From positions 1 to 43,201 of the forward strand of contig JAZBOH010000095.1 of assembly GCA_036351055.1 (NCBI GenBank): a stretch of 43,201 bases of DNA. Reading direction: 5' to 3'. The position numbers and the translations under genes were made by a program. Every line of letters begins with the position of its first letter. Position 1 is the first letter of the stretch. Shown here piece after piece: positions 31,505 to 39,120 of the stretch. The notes under the pieces were generated by a model. That model saw only the letters and a program-made list of their open reading frames with translations. It was not told where the DNA came from and ran no database searches. Origin of the DNA: JABDPF01 sp036351055 (GTDB lineage Bacteria; Pseudomonadota; Gammaproteobacteria; Xanthomonadales; SZUA-36).

Positions 31505-33361
31505 TCAGATATTGGATCCCTGCGAAGACAGGTCACCTCGCCTCAGGTCGTCATCATCGTTGACCGAATCCAGGTAAGACCCTCCTGCCGGAATCATCGG
31601 GTACACGTTGGCTTCCCGCTCGACGATTACGTCCAGCAGGTAGGGTTCATCCGGGTCGGCCAATAGCCGCTCGTAAGCTGCCTGCAGATCGTCTGGGTTT
31701 AAAACCCGTTCGGCCTTCACACCATAACCTTGCGCGATCGCCAGGAAGTCGGGATACACACCCCGGTCACCTTCCGGTTTTACTTCCATGAACGGATCCG
31801 ACAGGTCCGACCCGGCCCGGTGGCCGTCGTAAATCATGTCCTGCCACTGACGCACCATGCCCAGCCACTGGTTGTTGATCACCACCACCTTCACCCCGAT
31901 GCCGTAGCGGTGGCAGGTGCTCAACTCATGGATGGTCATGTTCAGGCTGCCGTCGCCGTCGATATCGATCACGGTTCTCTCGGGGTGCGCCACCTTGGCC
32001 CCGATCGCCGCCGGCAGGCCGTAGCCCATCGTTCCGAATCCCGAACTGGACAGGAAGGAGCGGGTTTTCACGGAACGGTAATGCTGCATCGCCCACATCT
32101 GGTGCTGGCCCACCCCCAGGCTGACGATGGCTTCCCCTTGTGTCATCTCGCTCAACAGTCCGATCGCTTTCTGCGGACTGATACCTTTCGTCTCCGCTAC
32201 CGGGTACGGAAATTGGATCTTCAGCTCGGTGCAGTAGACGCACCACTGACCGAACCCATCCTTCGGGACCTGCATCAGTTGCTTCAGTGCCGCCTTGACG
32301 TCCGCACAAATGGGTAAGGTGACAGTCTTGTTCTTGTTCAGTTCGCGCCGATCGACGTCGATATGAATGGTTCGGGCATGTTTGATGAATGCATCCACGT
32401 TGCCGGTCACCCGGTCGTCGAAGCGAACACCCAATGCGATGACGAGATCGGCCTCGTTGATGGCGATATTGGCGTACTGTGCGCCGTGCATGCCGAGTAC
32501 ATCCAGGCAAAGCTCGTGGCCGGGTGGAAATGCCCCCAGGCCCATGATGGTGGTCACCACCGGCGCGCCAAGGCGCTCGGCAAAGGCCAGCAATTCTTCC
32601 TCGGCCCCGGCGGACACGATGCCGCCGCCCACGTACAGGATGGGGCGTCGCGACAGGTCGACCAGGCGCAGGCACTCCTCGAGCTGATCCGGGTGCATCT
32701 CCCCCACGATCGGTTCGGGCAGCTCGATCACCGCCGGCATGCGCGGCTCGGCGTAGTTACCGTCGGGGTCGCGTGGGTAGTGCTGCTGGATATCCTTCGG
32801 CAGGTCGATGAGAACCGGTCCCGGGCGGTTGTTCAGTGCATGCCAGAAGGCCAGCCGCACCGCTGCCGGAACGCGGCTTACACGATCGACCAGGTACGCC
32901 CGCTTGGTGATGGGCTCGACGATGGAGACGATGTCTACTTCCTGGAAGGCGTTCTTTCCCAGCAGCTTGCTGGGCACGTTGCCGGTGATGGCCACGATGG
33001 GCACCGAGTCGCTGTTGGCGTCCGCGATACCGGTCACCAGGTTGGTGGCGCCGGGACCCGAGGTCGCCAGGCACACGCCGACCTTGCCGGAAGCCCGGGC
33101 ATAGCCTTGAGCGGCATGGGCCGCGCCCTGTTCGTGCTCCACGCGCACGCAATGGATGCCGTAGTCGCGCAGCACGTCGAAGATCTCCAAGTTGGCGCCG
33201 CCCGGGTAACCGAACACAACATCCACACCTTCGAGCTGCAGGCTGCGAGCCAGTAACTCGGCGCCGCGCAGGGCGCCTTCACGCTGTTCCGGCTTGATGT
33301 CGGCCAGTGTTCCGCCGGTGATGGTGGCAATGTCCTGGTAGGTGATGTTGTCTAACGACAT
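31505..33361 (-). CDS. ilvB: Acetolactate synthase, catalytic subunit (thiamine diphosphate enzyme)
   Basis: The protein is 618 residues. It condenses two pyruvates, or pyruvate and 2-oxobutyrate, to acetohydroxy acids. Evidence: the catalytic Glu in VEHEQGA (Glu77), ATSGPGATNLVTGIADA, the TPP motif DIDGDGSLNMTIHE to VVINN, and NQWLGMVRQWQ, which is typical of biosynthetic AHAS with FAD. The C-terminal part has an insertion after SDLSDPF and an acidic tail. No regulatory ilvN follows. It is the last gene of a nine-gene minus-strand run, 85 bases after the cysteine-synthase-like gene, with AAAGG before the start. In this setting it may act on a catabolic pyruvate or 2-oxoacid rather than in branched-chain synthesis. 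Confidence 0.9.
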   Translation of the reverse strand: MSLDNITYQDIATITGGTLADIKPEQREGALRGAELLARSLQLEGVDVVFGYPGGANLEIFDVLRDYGIHCVRVEHEQGAAHAAQGYARASGKVGVCLATSGPGATNLVTGIADANSDSVPIVAITGNVPSKLLGKNAFQEVDIVSIVEPITKRAYLVDRVSRVPAAVRLAFWHALNNRPGPVLIDLPKDIQQHYPRDPDGNYAEPRMPAVIELPEPIVGEMHPDQLEECLRLVDLSRRPILYVGGGIVSAGAEEELLAFAERLGAPVVTTIMGLGAFPPGHELCLDVLGMHGAQYANIAINEADLVIALGVRFDDRVTGNVDAFIKHARTIHIDVDRRELNKNKTVTLPICADVKAALKQLMQVPKDGFGQWCVYCTELKIQFPYPVAETKGISPQKAIGLLSEMTQGEAIVSLGVGQHQMWAMQHYRSVKTRSFLSSSGFGTMGYGLPAAIGAKVAHPERTVIDIDGDGSLNMTIHELSTCHRYGIGVKVVVINNQWLGMVRQWQDMIYDGHRAGSDLSDPFMEVKPEGDRGVYPDFLAIAQGYGVKAERVLNPDDLQAAYERLLADPDEPYLLDVIVEREANVYPMIPAGGSYLDSVNDDDDLRRGDLSSQGSNI

Positions 33362-33446
33362 CAGGTTAACCTTTCATTGAAAAAGAATTTCGGTCCCGTC
33401 CCTCCGGTGGAAGCCGGGATCCGTCATAAGGTGAAAGAAAAATTGT

Positions 33447-34433
33447 TCATGGCCAAAGCGTCGTGCTCAGGTACTTCAGTCCCGCGTCACAAATGACCAC
33501 GGCAATCGTGCCCCCCGCCTCTTTGCCGCGCAGGAGTTGCATTGCCGCGGCGACGTTTGCGCCCGAGGAGAATCCCGCAAATATGCCTTCGCGACGGGCG
33601 AGCCGCCGTGTCATTTCGATAGCCTCTTCGTGCGTGACCGTGAGGTAGCCGTCGGGGCGCGACTCGTCCATCTGACTCAGCTCAGGGCGGACGTATCCGC
33701 CGCCCTGGATAGGGTGCTGCGGCCGCGTAATGGACTCGCCGGCCAGCACGGCCGCGCCTTCGGGCTCCACGACATAGCACCGGATTCCCCGGTTCTGTTC
33801 ACGAAGGTAGCTGGCACAGCCCGCAAAGGTGCCGCCGGAGCCGACAAAATCGCAAAATGCCGTCACGGCGCCCCGGCTTTGCTGCCAGATTTCGGCCGCG
33901 GTCCCGTCGTGGTGAGCGTGCCGGTTGCCCAGCAGTTCGAACTGGTCCGCGCGAAACGCGTCCCGTTCCTTCACAATGCGCTGCGTCTCCTGTTCGACCA
34001 GCTCGAGGTCGCCGCCGCTGACTTCGCCCGGAATCGAGTCGGGCAACTGGTCGACGAGGACGACCTCGGCGCCGAGCGCCCGCATCATGCGGGCCCGTTC
34101 TGAAGAATTTCCCTTCGACATGACCGCGACGAAACGGTAGTCGCGCACGACGCACACGATCGCCAGCCCCGTGCCCATGTTTCCGCTTGTCAGTTCAACC
34201 ACCGTGTCGCCGGGCTGGATGTCGCCGCGGCGTTCCGCTTCGTCGATGATTCGCAGTGCCGCCCGGTCCTTCTTGGAAAAGCCCGGGTTCAGCATTTCGA
34301 GCTTGGCAACGATTCGGCCGTCCAGGTCCTCGGTCAGGCGGTCCAGGGCTACGAGCGGCGTCCAACCGATGGCGCCGGTAACGGAGTCCAGGAGTTTGCC
34401 GTTACGTTCGGGAAGAATCACGGTCGTCCCCAT
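33447..34433 (-). CDS. Cysteine-synthase-family PLP enzyme, substrate unknown
   Basis: The protein is 328 residues, fold type II. The PLP lysine is Lys55 in NPGFSKKDRAAL, where O-acetylserine sulfhydrylases have NPGGSVKDR. The substrate loop is TSGNMGTGLA (82-91; TSGNTGIALA in CysK), and the phosphate loop is VGSGGTFAG. The C-terminal SSGANVAAA and ICDAGLKYLS are also family-like. The changes in the substrate loop mean the substrate need not be O-acetylserine. Beta-replacement or beta-elimination on an amino acid is the general chemistry. The gene is 27 bases downstream of the epimerase-like gene in the same operon. Confidence 0.85.
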   Translation of the reverse strand: MGTTVILPERNGKLLDSVTGAIGWTPLVALDRLTEDLDGRIVAKLEMLNPGFSKKDRAALRIIDEAERRGDIQPGDTVVELTSGNMGTGLAIVCVVRDYRFVAVMSKGNSSERARMMRALGAEVVLVDQLPDSIPGEVSGGDLELVEQETQRIVKERDAFRADQFELLGNRHAHHDGTAAEIWQQSRGAVTAFCDFVGSGGTFAGCASYLREQNRGIRCYVVEPEGAAVLAGESITRPQHPIQGGGYVRPELSQMDESRPDGYLTVTHEEAIEMTRRLARREGIFAGFSSGANVAAAMQLLRGKEAGGTIAVVICDAGLKYLSTTLWP

Positions 34434-34460
34434 GCCAGGCGATGTGCCGCCAAGGAAATG

Positions 34461-35573
34461 TCAGGAAAGCCGAACATGCTCCGCGCTTTCCAGGAACCGC
34501 TCGCTGATGCGTGCGCCGATTCCGGGCTCGTCGGGCAACTCGATTTTACTGGCGATCTGGGCATCGTATTGGATTCCTCCTTCCACCGGATCCTGCTTCA
34601 GTATGAAGGCCGAATCCAGGTCGAGAAAATGGATATTGGGCCGCGCGCAGGCCAGGTGGGCCGCCGCGGTCAGGCCCAGGCGCGATTCGGCAAAGCAGCC
34701 CAGCATGCATTTGCTGCCCGCGCTGCGCGCGATGGCCTCGATCCTGAGCGCGGTGTTGATGCCGCCGGACTTGCCCAGCTTGATGTTCAGGTAGTCCACA
34801 GCGCCTTCCGACAGCAGCTTGAACGCGTCCCGGTCGTCGAAGACGGATTCGTCGGCGCACAGGGGGATGGTGACTTTTCGGCGCAGCCGTTTCAGGTTTT
34901 CATGATCCCAGTGCGCCAGCGGTTGTTCGGAGTACTGTACGCCGAGGGTCTGCATGGCGTTCAGATTGGCGACCGCGGTCGGGTAGTCCCAGCCCTGGTT
35001 GGAGTCGACACGGATCGGCAGGTCCGGCCCACCCCGTTCGCGCACGGCGGCTACGTGTTCGAGGTCCCGCAGACCGCTGCGCCCGACCTTCATCTTGACC
35101 TCGGTGAAGCCCATATCCAGGATCTCGTCAAGCTCCTCAAGGGTCTCATCGACCGTCGGCTTCATTCCGATGGTTTTGTCGGTAATCAGCGTCCGGCGTT
35201 CACCGCCCAGAAACCGGTAAAGCGGCAGTCCGGCCGTTTGCGCCACGATATCGTACAGCGCCATGTCGAAGGCCGAGCGCAACGAACTCTCGCCGACGGT
35301 TGCCGCGTTGATCTCCCTCAGGCGCTCCTCGAGCGCGAGCGGGTCTTTGTTCAGCAGTAGTTTTCCCAGCAGCCGGGCCGTGACGAAGTTCGAGTCCTGC
35401 GTGTCGCCGGTGATCGGTGCGAAGGGGCTGGCCTCACCCCAACCCTGCAGCCCGCAGTCCGTCGTGATACGGATGATGACGTTGCGTGCGGCGTCGAGAA
35501 CACCGATGGGTACGACGGTGGGTCGCGTCAGTTCAACGTTGAGCCGGTAGATGTCGATTTGGCTGACGATCAT
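34461..35573 (-). CDS. Enolase-superfamily dipeptide-epimerase-like enzyme
   Basis: The protein is 370 residues from the ATG at 35573 (GGAG eight bases upstream); 23 extra upstream codons are rejected. It belongs to the muconate-lactonising subgroup. The base KMK is Lys160/Lys162, the metal ligands are Asp190 (RVDSNQ), Glu216 (SEQPL) and Asp241 (ADESV), and the second base is Lys265 (NIKLGKSGG). The ITDKTIG segment and the GEASPFAPITGDT loop resemble L-Ala-D/L-Glu and related dipeptide epimerases. Such enzymes abstract an alpha-proton next to a carboxylate or amide. Here it may invert an N-substituted amino acid before or after oxidation; that is inference. Confidence 0.85.
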   Translation of the reverse strand: MIVSQIDIYRLNVELTRPTVVPIGVLDAARNVIIRITTDCGLQGWGEASPFAPITGDTQDSNFVTARLLGKLLLNKDPLALEERLREINAATVGESSLRSAFDMALYDIVAQTAGLPLYRFLGGERRTLITDKTIGMKPTVDETLEELDEILDMGFTEVKMKVGRSGLRDLEHVAAVRERGGPDLPIRVDSNQGWDYPTAVANLNAMQTLGVQYSEQPLAHWDHENLKRLRRKVTIPLCADESVFDDRDAFKLLSEGAVDYLNIKLGKSGGINTALRIEAIARSAGSKCMLGCFAESRLGLTAAAHLACARPNIHFLDLDSAFILKQDPVEGGIQYDAQIASKIELPDEPGIGARISERFLESAEHVRLS

Positions 35574-35622
35574 GTCGTAGTCTCCATTCCAAGCGATATA
35601 TTCTGAGGACACCGAACCTTCT

Positions 35623-36993
35623 TCAGGATAGCCCGATTTCAACGGCCCGGGTCACCGCTTCGACGATGATGTCTGCTTCAGCGGTCGTCAGGCACAAGGG
35701 TGGAGCAAGTCCAAGAATGTCACCCTGCGGCATGGCGCGGCCGATCACGCCCTGCTCGAGCAGGGCGGCTGCGACGCGTGCACCTGCCTGGCCCTGCGGA
35801 TCGTATAGCCTGCGCGCCGCCTTGTCCGCGACGAATTCGACCGCCAGCAACAAACCCTCGCCCCGGACTTCGCCGACGCTGGGGTGATCGCTGACGGCCG
35901 CCTGCAGAGCACTCTTGAAGTACGCCCCCACGCGTCCGGCATTGTCGATCAGGCCCAGTTCGTCGATCACCTTGAGGTTGGCGATACCGGCCGCGGCCCC
36001 GATCGGGTGCGCGGAGTAGGTCCAGCCGTGGCCGAAGACTCCGTACTCGTCCGTACCCTGCTCCAGCACCTTCCAGACTCGTTCGGAGACAATGGATCCG
36101 GAGAGCGGGGCGTAGGCAGAGGTCAGGCCCTTGGCGATCGTGATGAGATCCGGTTCGATGCCGTAGTGATCCGAGCCGAACATGGAACCGAGGCGGCCGA
36201 AGCCGGTCACGACCTCGTCGGCGATCAGCAGGATGTCGTACTTTTTCAGCACTGCCTGGATGGCTTTCCAATAGCCTTTTGGCGGCGGCACCAGTCCGCC
36301 CGTTCCGAGGGCAGGCTCGCCGATAAAGGCCGCGATCGTGTCCGGACCGTGGGCCAGGATCAATTTTTCGAGTTCCGCTGCACAGAACGCCGAAAACGCT
36401 CCTTCGCTCATGTCGCTGTCGGCGCGGCGGTAGTAGTAGGGTGCTTCTGTGTGGATCACCTGTTCAAGCGGCAGGTCGAACTTCCTGTGAAACAGTTCGA
36501 GTCCGGTCAGCGAACCGCTCATCAGGCTGGACCCGTGGTAGCCGCGCCAGCGCGAAATGATCTTCTTTTTCTCGGGGCGTCCCAGGATATTGTTGTAGTA
36601 CCAGGTGATCTTGACGTTGGTCTCGTTGGCGTCCGAGCCCGAGAGACCGAAATAGACACGCGCCATGTGGTCGGGCGCGCGGTCCAGCACCATCTTCGAA
36701 AGGGTGATGGCCGCTTCGCTGCCGTGCCCCATGTAGGCGTGGTAGTAGGCCAGCTTGCCTGCCTGCTCGGAGATGGCGTCGATGACGGGTTGGCAGCCGT
36801 ATCCAACGTTCACGCAGTACAGCCCGGCAAAAGCATCCAGCAGGTGATTGCCCGCGAGGTCGTCGATAAAAACGCCCTTACCCCCGGTGACAACCCGGTT
36901 CGGGACATCACCCCGGGCGAACCCGGCCAGGTGAGTCGATGGGTGGAAGAAGTACTGCCGGTCGATTTGTTCGATCTGATTGAGTTTGTTCAC
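35623..36993 (-). CDS. Class III (omega) aminotransferase
   Basis: The protein is 456 residues from the GTG at 36993, chosen because GGGAAG precedes it and it leaves ten residues before the family start DRQYFFHPSTH. A GTG at 37053 would overlap the aldehyde dehydrogenase by 14 bases. It resembles polyamine- or beta-alanine:pyruvate aminotransferases: AGLYCVNVGYG, GSDANETNVK, WRGYHGSS, the IADEVVTGFGRLG aspartate motif and the PLP lysine in TIAKGLTSAYAP. It moves the terminal amino group of a diamine or omega-amino acid to pyruvate or 2-oxoglutarate. The aldehyde product would suit the dehydrogenase encoded just upstream. Confidence 0.9.
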   Translation of the reverse strand: MNKLNQIEQIDRQYFFHPSTHLAGFARGDVPNRVVTGGKGVFIDDLAGNHLLDAFAGLYCVNVGYGCQPVIDAISEQAGKLAYYHAYMGHGSEAAITLSKMVLDRAPDHMARVYFGLSGSDANETNVKITWYYNNILGRPEKKKIISRWRGYHGSSLMSGSLTGLELFHRKFDLPLEQVIHTEAPYYYRRADSDMSEGAFSAFCAAELEKLILAHGPDTIAAFIGEPALGTGGLVPPPKGYWKAIQAVLKKYDILLIADEVVTGFGRLGSMFGSDHYGIEPDLITIAKGLTSAYAPLSGSIVSERVWKVLEQGTDEYGVFGHGWTYSAHPIGAAAGIANLKVIDELGLIDNAGRVGAYFKSALQAAVSDHPSVGEVRGEGLLLAVEFVADKAARRLYDPQGQAGARVAAALLEQGVIGRAMPQGDILGLAPPLCLTTAEADIIVEAVTRAVEIGLS

Positions 36994-37039
36994 TTGGCTT
37001 CCCGAATTGATGTTAAGAGGTCCGTTTCCTGCGCGAAGG

Positions 37040-38530
37040 TCAGGCGTAGTCACGGCAGACGTACTTGATCTCGGTATAAGCTTCCATTCCGAGCCGCGCG
37101 CCCTCCCGCCCGATACCGGATTGTTTTACGCCGCCGAACGGGATGGGGGCACCGGTCACCTTGGTCCGGTTCACGGCGACCATGCCGTACTGCAGGGCCC
37201 GGGTCAGACGGTACACGCGCCGGGCGTCGGTGGTGTGAACGTATGCGATCAGGCCGTACTCGGTATCGTTCGCACGGCGCAGCGCCTCGGCTTCGGAGTC
37301 GAAGGGCGCAATGGCGGCGACGGGGCCGAAGGTTTCTTCCTCGAGGATGAGGGCATCGTCCGGAACGTCGGCCAATATCGTCGGCTGGAAGAACAACGGC
37401 CCGGCCGCATGCCGCTCGCCGCCCGTCAGCACGCGGGCGCCGCGGCGTACCGCGTCCTCGACGTGGCTTTCCTGCTTGGCGACCGCACTCTCGGACATCA
37501 GCGGTCCGATCACAGGGTCGTCGATGCCCGGGCCGACACTGAATTTCGACACCGCCTCGGCGAACCGCTTGCAGAACTCCTCGTAAATGGGCCGCTCGAC
37601 GAAAATACGGTTGGCTGCCAGGCAGTCCTGTCCGGACGTAGCAAACTTGGCCGAAATGGCGCATTCGATGACACGATCGAGGTCCGCATCGGCAAAAGCC
37701 AGGAATGGCGCGTGCCCCCCGAGCTCCATGACAAGGCGCTTGACCGTATCGGCGCCCTGGCGATAGAGGATGCGGCCGACCTCGGTCGAGCCCGTGAACG
37801 AAATCACGCGCACCTGCGGCATTTCCATCCAGGGAACGACGATGGTCCTGGCGCGCCCGGTGAGCACGTTGAACACGCCTCGCGGCAAACCTGCACGTTC
37901 ACCCAGTTCGGCCAACGCGGTTGCTGAAAACGGGGTTTCATGAGACGGGTGGGCGACCACCGTGCATCCTGCCGCGAGGGCCGCACCGGCCTTGCGGGTC
38001 AGCATCGCGGACGGGAAATTCCACGGCGTGATCAACCCCGCGACGCCCATGGGCTCACGCCAGACCTCCATTTCCGCGTCGGGCAGGTGGGAGGTGACGC
38101 CCTCGATGTTTGGCCGCTTGGCCTCTTCCGCGTAAAACTCGATAAAGGAAGCGGCGTAGCTGATTTCTCCCAGCGACTCGGACAGGGGTTTTCCCTGTTC
38201 CAGCGTCATCAGCAGGGCAAGGTCGTCCCGGTGCTGCATCATCAACTCGTACCAGCGGTGCAAAATGACGGATCGCTCCTGGGGCAGGCGCATCGCCCAG
38301 TCTGTAAATGCGCGATGAGCCGCTTCAACTGCAGCTTTACTCTGTTCCTTCGAAACGCTGGCGACGGTACCGACCAGCGCCCCGTCGGCTGGATTGGTGA
38401 CATCCATTGTTTCGCCGTTCTCGCCGGCGTGCCATTCACCGTCGATGTAAGACGACTCGCGGTAGAGCCCGGTGTCCTGCAGGCGCTCCAGGTGTCGGTC
38501 CCGGGGTCGTGTTTCGATTGTCGTGTTCAT
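37040..38530 (-). CDS. Aldehyde dehydrogenase, GabD (succinate-semialdehyde) type
   Basis: The protein is 496 residues from the ATG at 38530, with GGAAGG upstream and a four-base overlap (ATGA) with the deacylase stop. The catalytic Cys303 is in SGQDCLAANR, the general base is Glu269 (MELGGHAP), the oxyanion Asn171 is in TPWNFP, and FTGSTEVG binds NAD(P). Most relatives have a lysine two residues before the Ser/Ala in VVxKPA; here the sequence is VVAHPS, so His194 replaces the cofactor-contacting Lys. It should oxidise a short carboxy-aldehyde such as succinate semialdehyde, acting with the aminotransferase. Confidence 0.92.
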   Translation of the reverse strand: MNTTIETRPRDRHLERLQDTGLYRESSYIDGEWHAGENGETMDVTNPADGALVGTVASVSKEQSKAAVEAAHRAFTDWAMRLPQERSVILHRWYELMMQHRDDLALLMTLEQGKPLSESLGEISYAASFIEFYAEEAKRPNIEGVTSHLPDAEMEVWREPMGVAGLITPWNFPSAMLTRKAGAALAAGCTVVAHPSHETPFSATALAELGERAGLPRGVFNVLTGRARTIVVPWMEMPQVRVISFTGSTEVGRILYRQGADTVKRLVMELGGHAPFLAFADADLDRVIECAISAKFATSGQDCLAANRIFVERPIYEEFCKRFAEAVSKFSVGPGIDDPVIGPLMSESAVAKQESHVEDAVRRGARVLTGGERHAAGPLFFQPTILADVPDDALILEEETFGPVAAIAPFDSEAEALRRANDTEYGLIAYVHTTDARRVYRLTRALQYGMVAVNRTKVTGAPIPFGGVKQSGIGREGARLGMEAYTEIKYVCRDYA

Positions 38531-39099
38531 TCGTTTACCTTCCTTTCTGAGTGTACGGTGGGGCCACTTTTTGCCATGCGTTCCGGCACGGTGATCACCG
38601 AGGCTTCGTGTCCCGTGATTTCGAGTATCCGCTGTACTTCCTCGTGCGCCAGGACGAGGGTCGATGTGTTGACCATGGGATGGATCAGCAGGTGGCTGGC
38701 CGCCCATACCGTCCGCTCCACCAACACCTCGACGGACCCCGCGGTGTCGTGCAGCAGGGCCAGCAGGCTGACGGCGCCGGGGCTGACGCCGAGGTGCTTC
38801 TCGAGCCGTTCCGGCGACGCCATGCTCAGGCGGTCCACTGCCAGTTGATCCGCGAGCGCCTTGAGGTCGATCTTCTGCTCGGGCCGGACGATCGCCAGGA
38901 AGTGGCGGCGGCCTTTGCGGTCGCGCAGAAACAGGTTCTTGGTCCGGGTGCCCGGCAGGTCAGGCACGATCCGGTCGGCTTCCTCGCAGGTGTACACGGC
39001 CGGGTGGTCGCACCGCTCGAAGGTGATTTCGTTTGCCTCGAGAAACTCGAAGACCGACTGTGCCGTGTTTTCCTGTCCTGTCGGGTTTTCATTCGTCAT
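38527..39099 (-). CDS. ProX/YbaK-type aminoacyl-tRNA deacylase
   Basis: The protein is 190 residues. The YbaK/ProRS-insertion fold is marked by CDHPAVYTCEEAD, KNLFLRDRKGRRHFLAIV, the lysine and LGVSPGAVSLLAL segment, and the HPMVNTST...ITGHE end, which fits ProX (ProXp-Ala) proteins that hydrolyse Ala-tRNA(Pro). It sits in the place where sarcosine oxidase operons usually carry soxG, the gamma subunit, but it is not related to SoxG. A link to amino-acid quality control, or to proline or alanine release by the operon's pathway, is possible. Its stop overlaps the aldehyde dehydrogenase start, so translation is coupled. A 21-base gap separates it from soxA. Confidence 0.88.
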   Translation of the reverse strand: MTNENPTGQENTAQSVFEFLEANEITFERCDHPAVYTCEEADRIVPDLPGTRTKNLFLRDRKGRRHFLAIVRPEQKIDLKALADQLAVDRLSMASPERLEKHLGVSPGAVSLLALLHDTAGSVEVLVERTVWAASHLLIHPMVNTSTLVLAHEEVQRILEITGHEASVITVPERMAKSGPTVHSERKVNE

Positions 39100-39120
39100 C
39101 GTTTCATCACAACCATCAGT

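Noticed and set aside
32363..33256. Long plus-strand open frame inside the acetolactate synthase gene
   Set aside because: It is an antisense shadow of a clear gene with family motifs. The same holds for long frames opposite hynL, hynS, the aminotransferase and uvrB.
31505..33361. Sulfoacetaldehyde acetyltransferase (Xsc) or glyoxylate carboligase
   Set aside because: The NQWLGMVRQWQ and GQHQMWAMQ segments are those of acetolactate synthase; Xsc-typical segments are missing.
38527..39099. soxG (sarcosine oxidase gamma subunit)
   Set aside because: Length and position fit, but the sequence has the ProX/YbaK pattern and none of the SoxG GcvT-like features.
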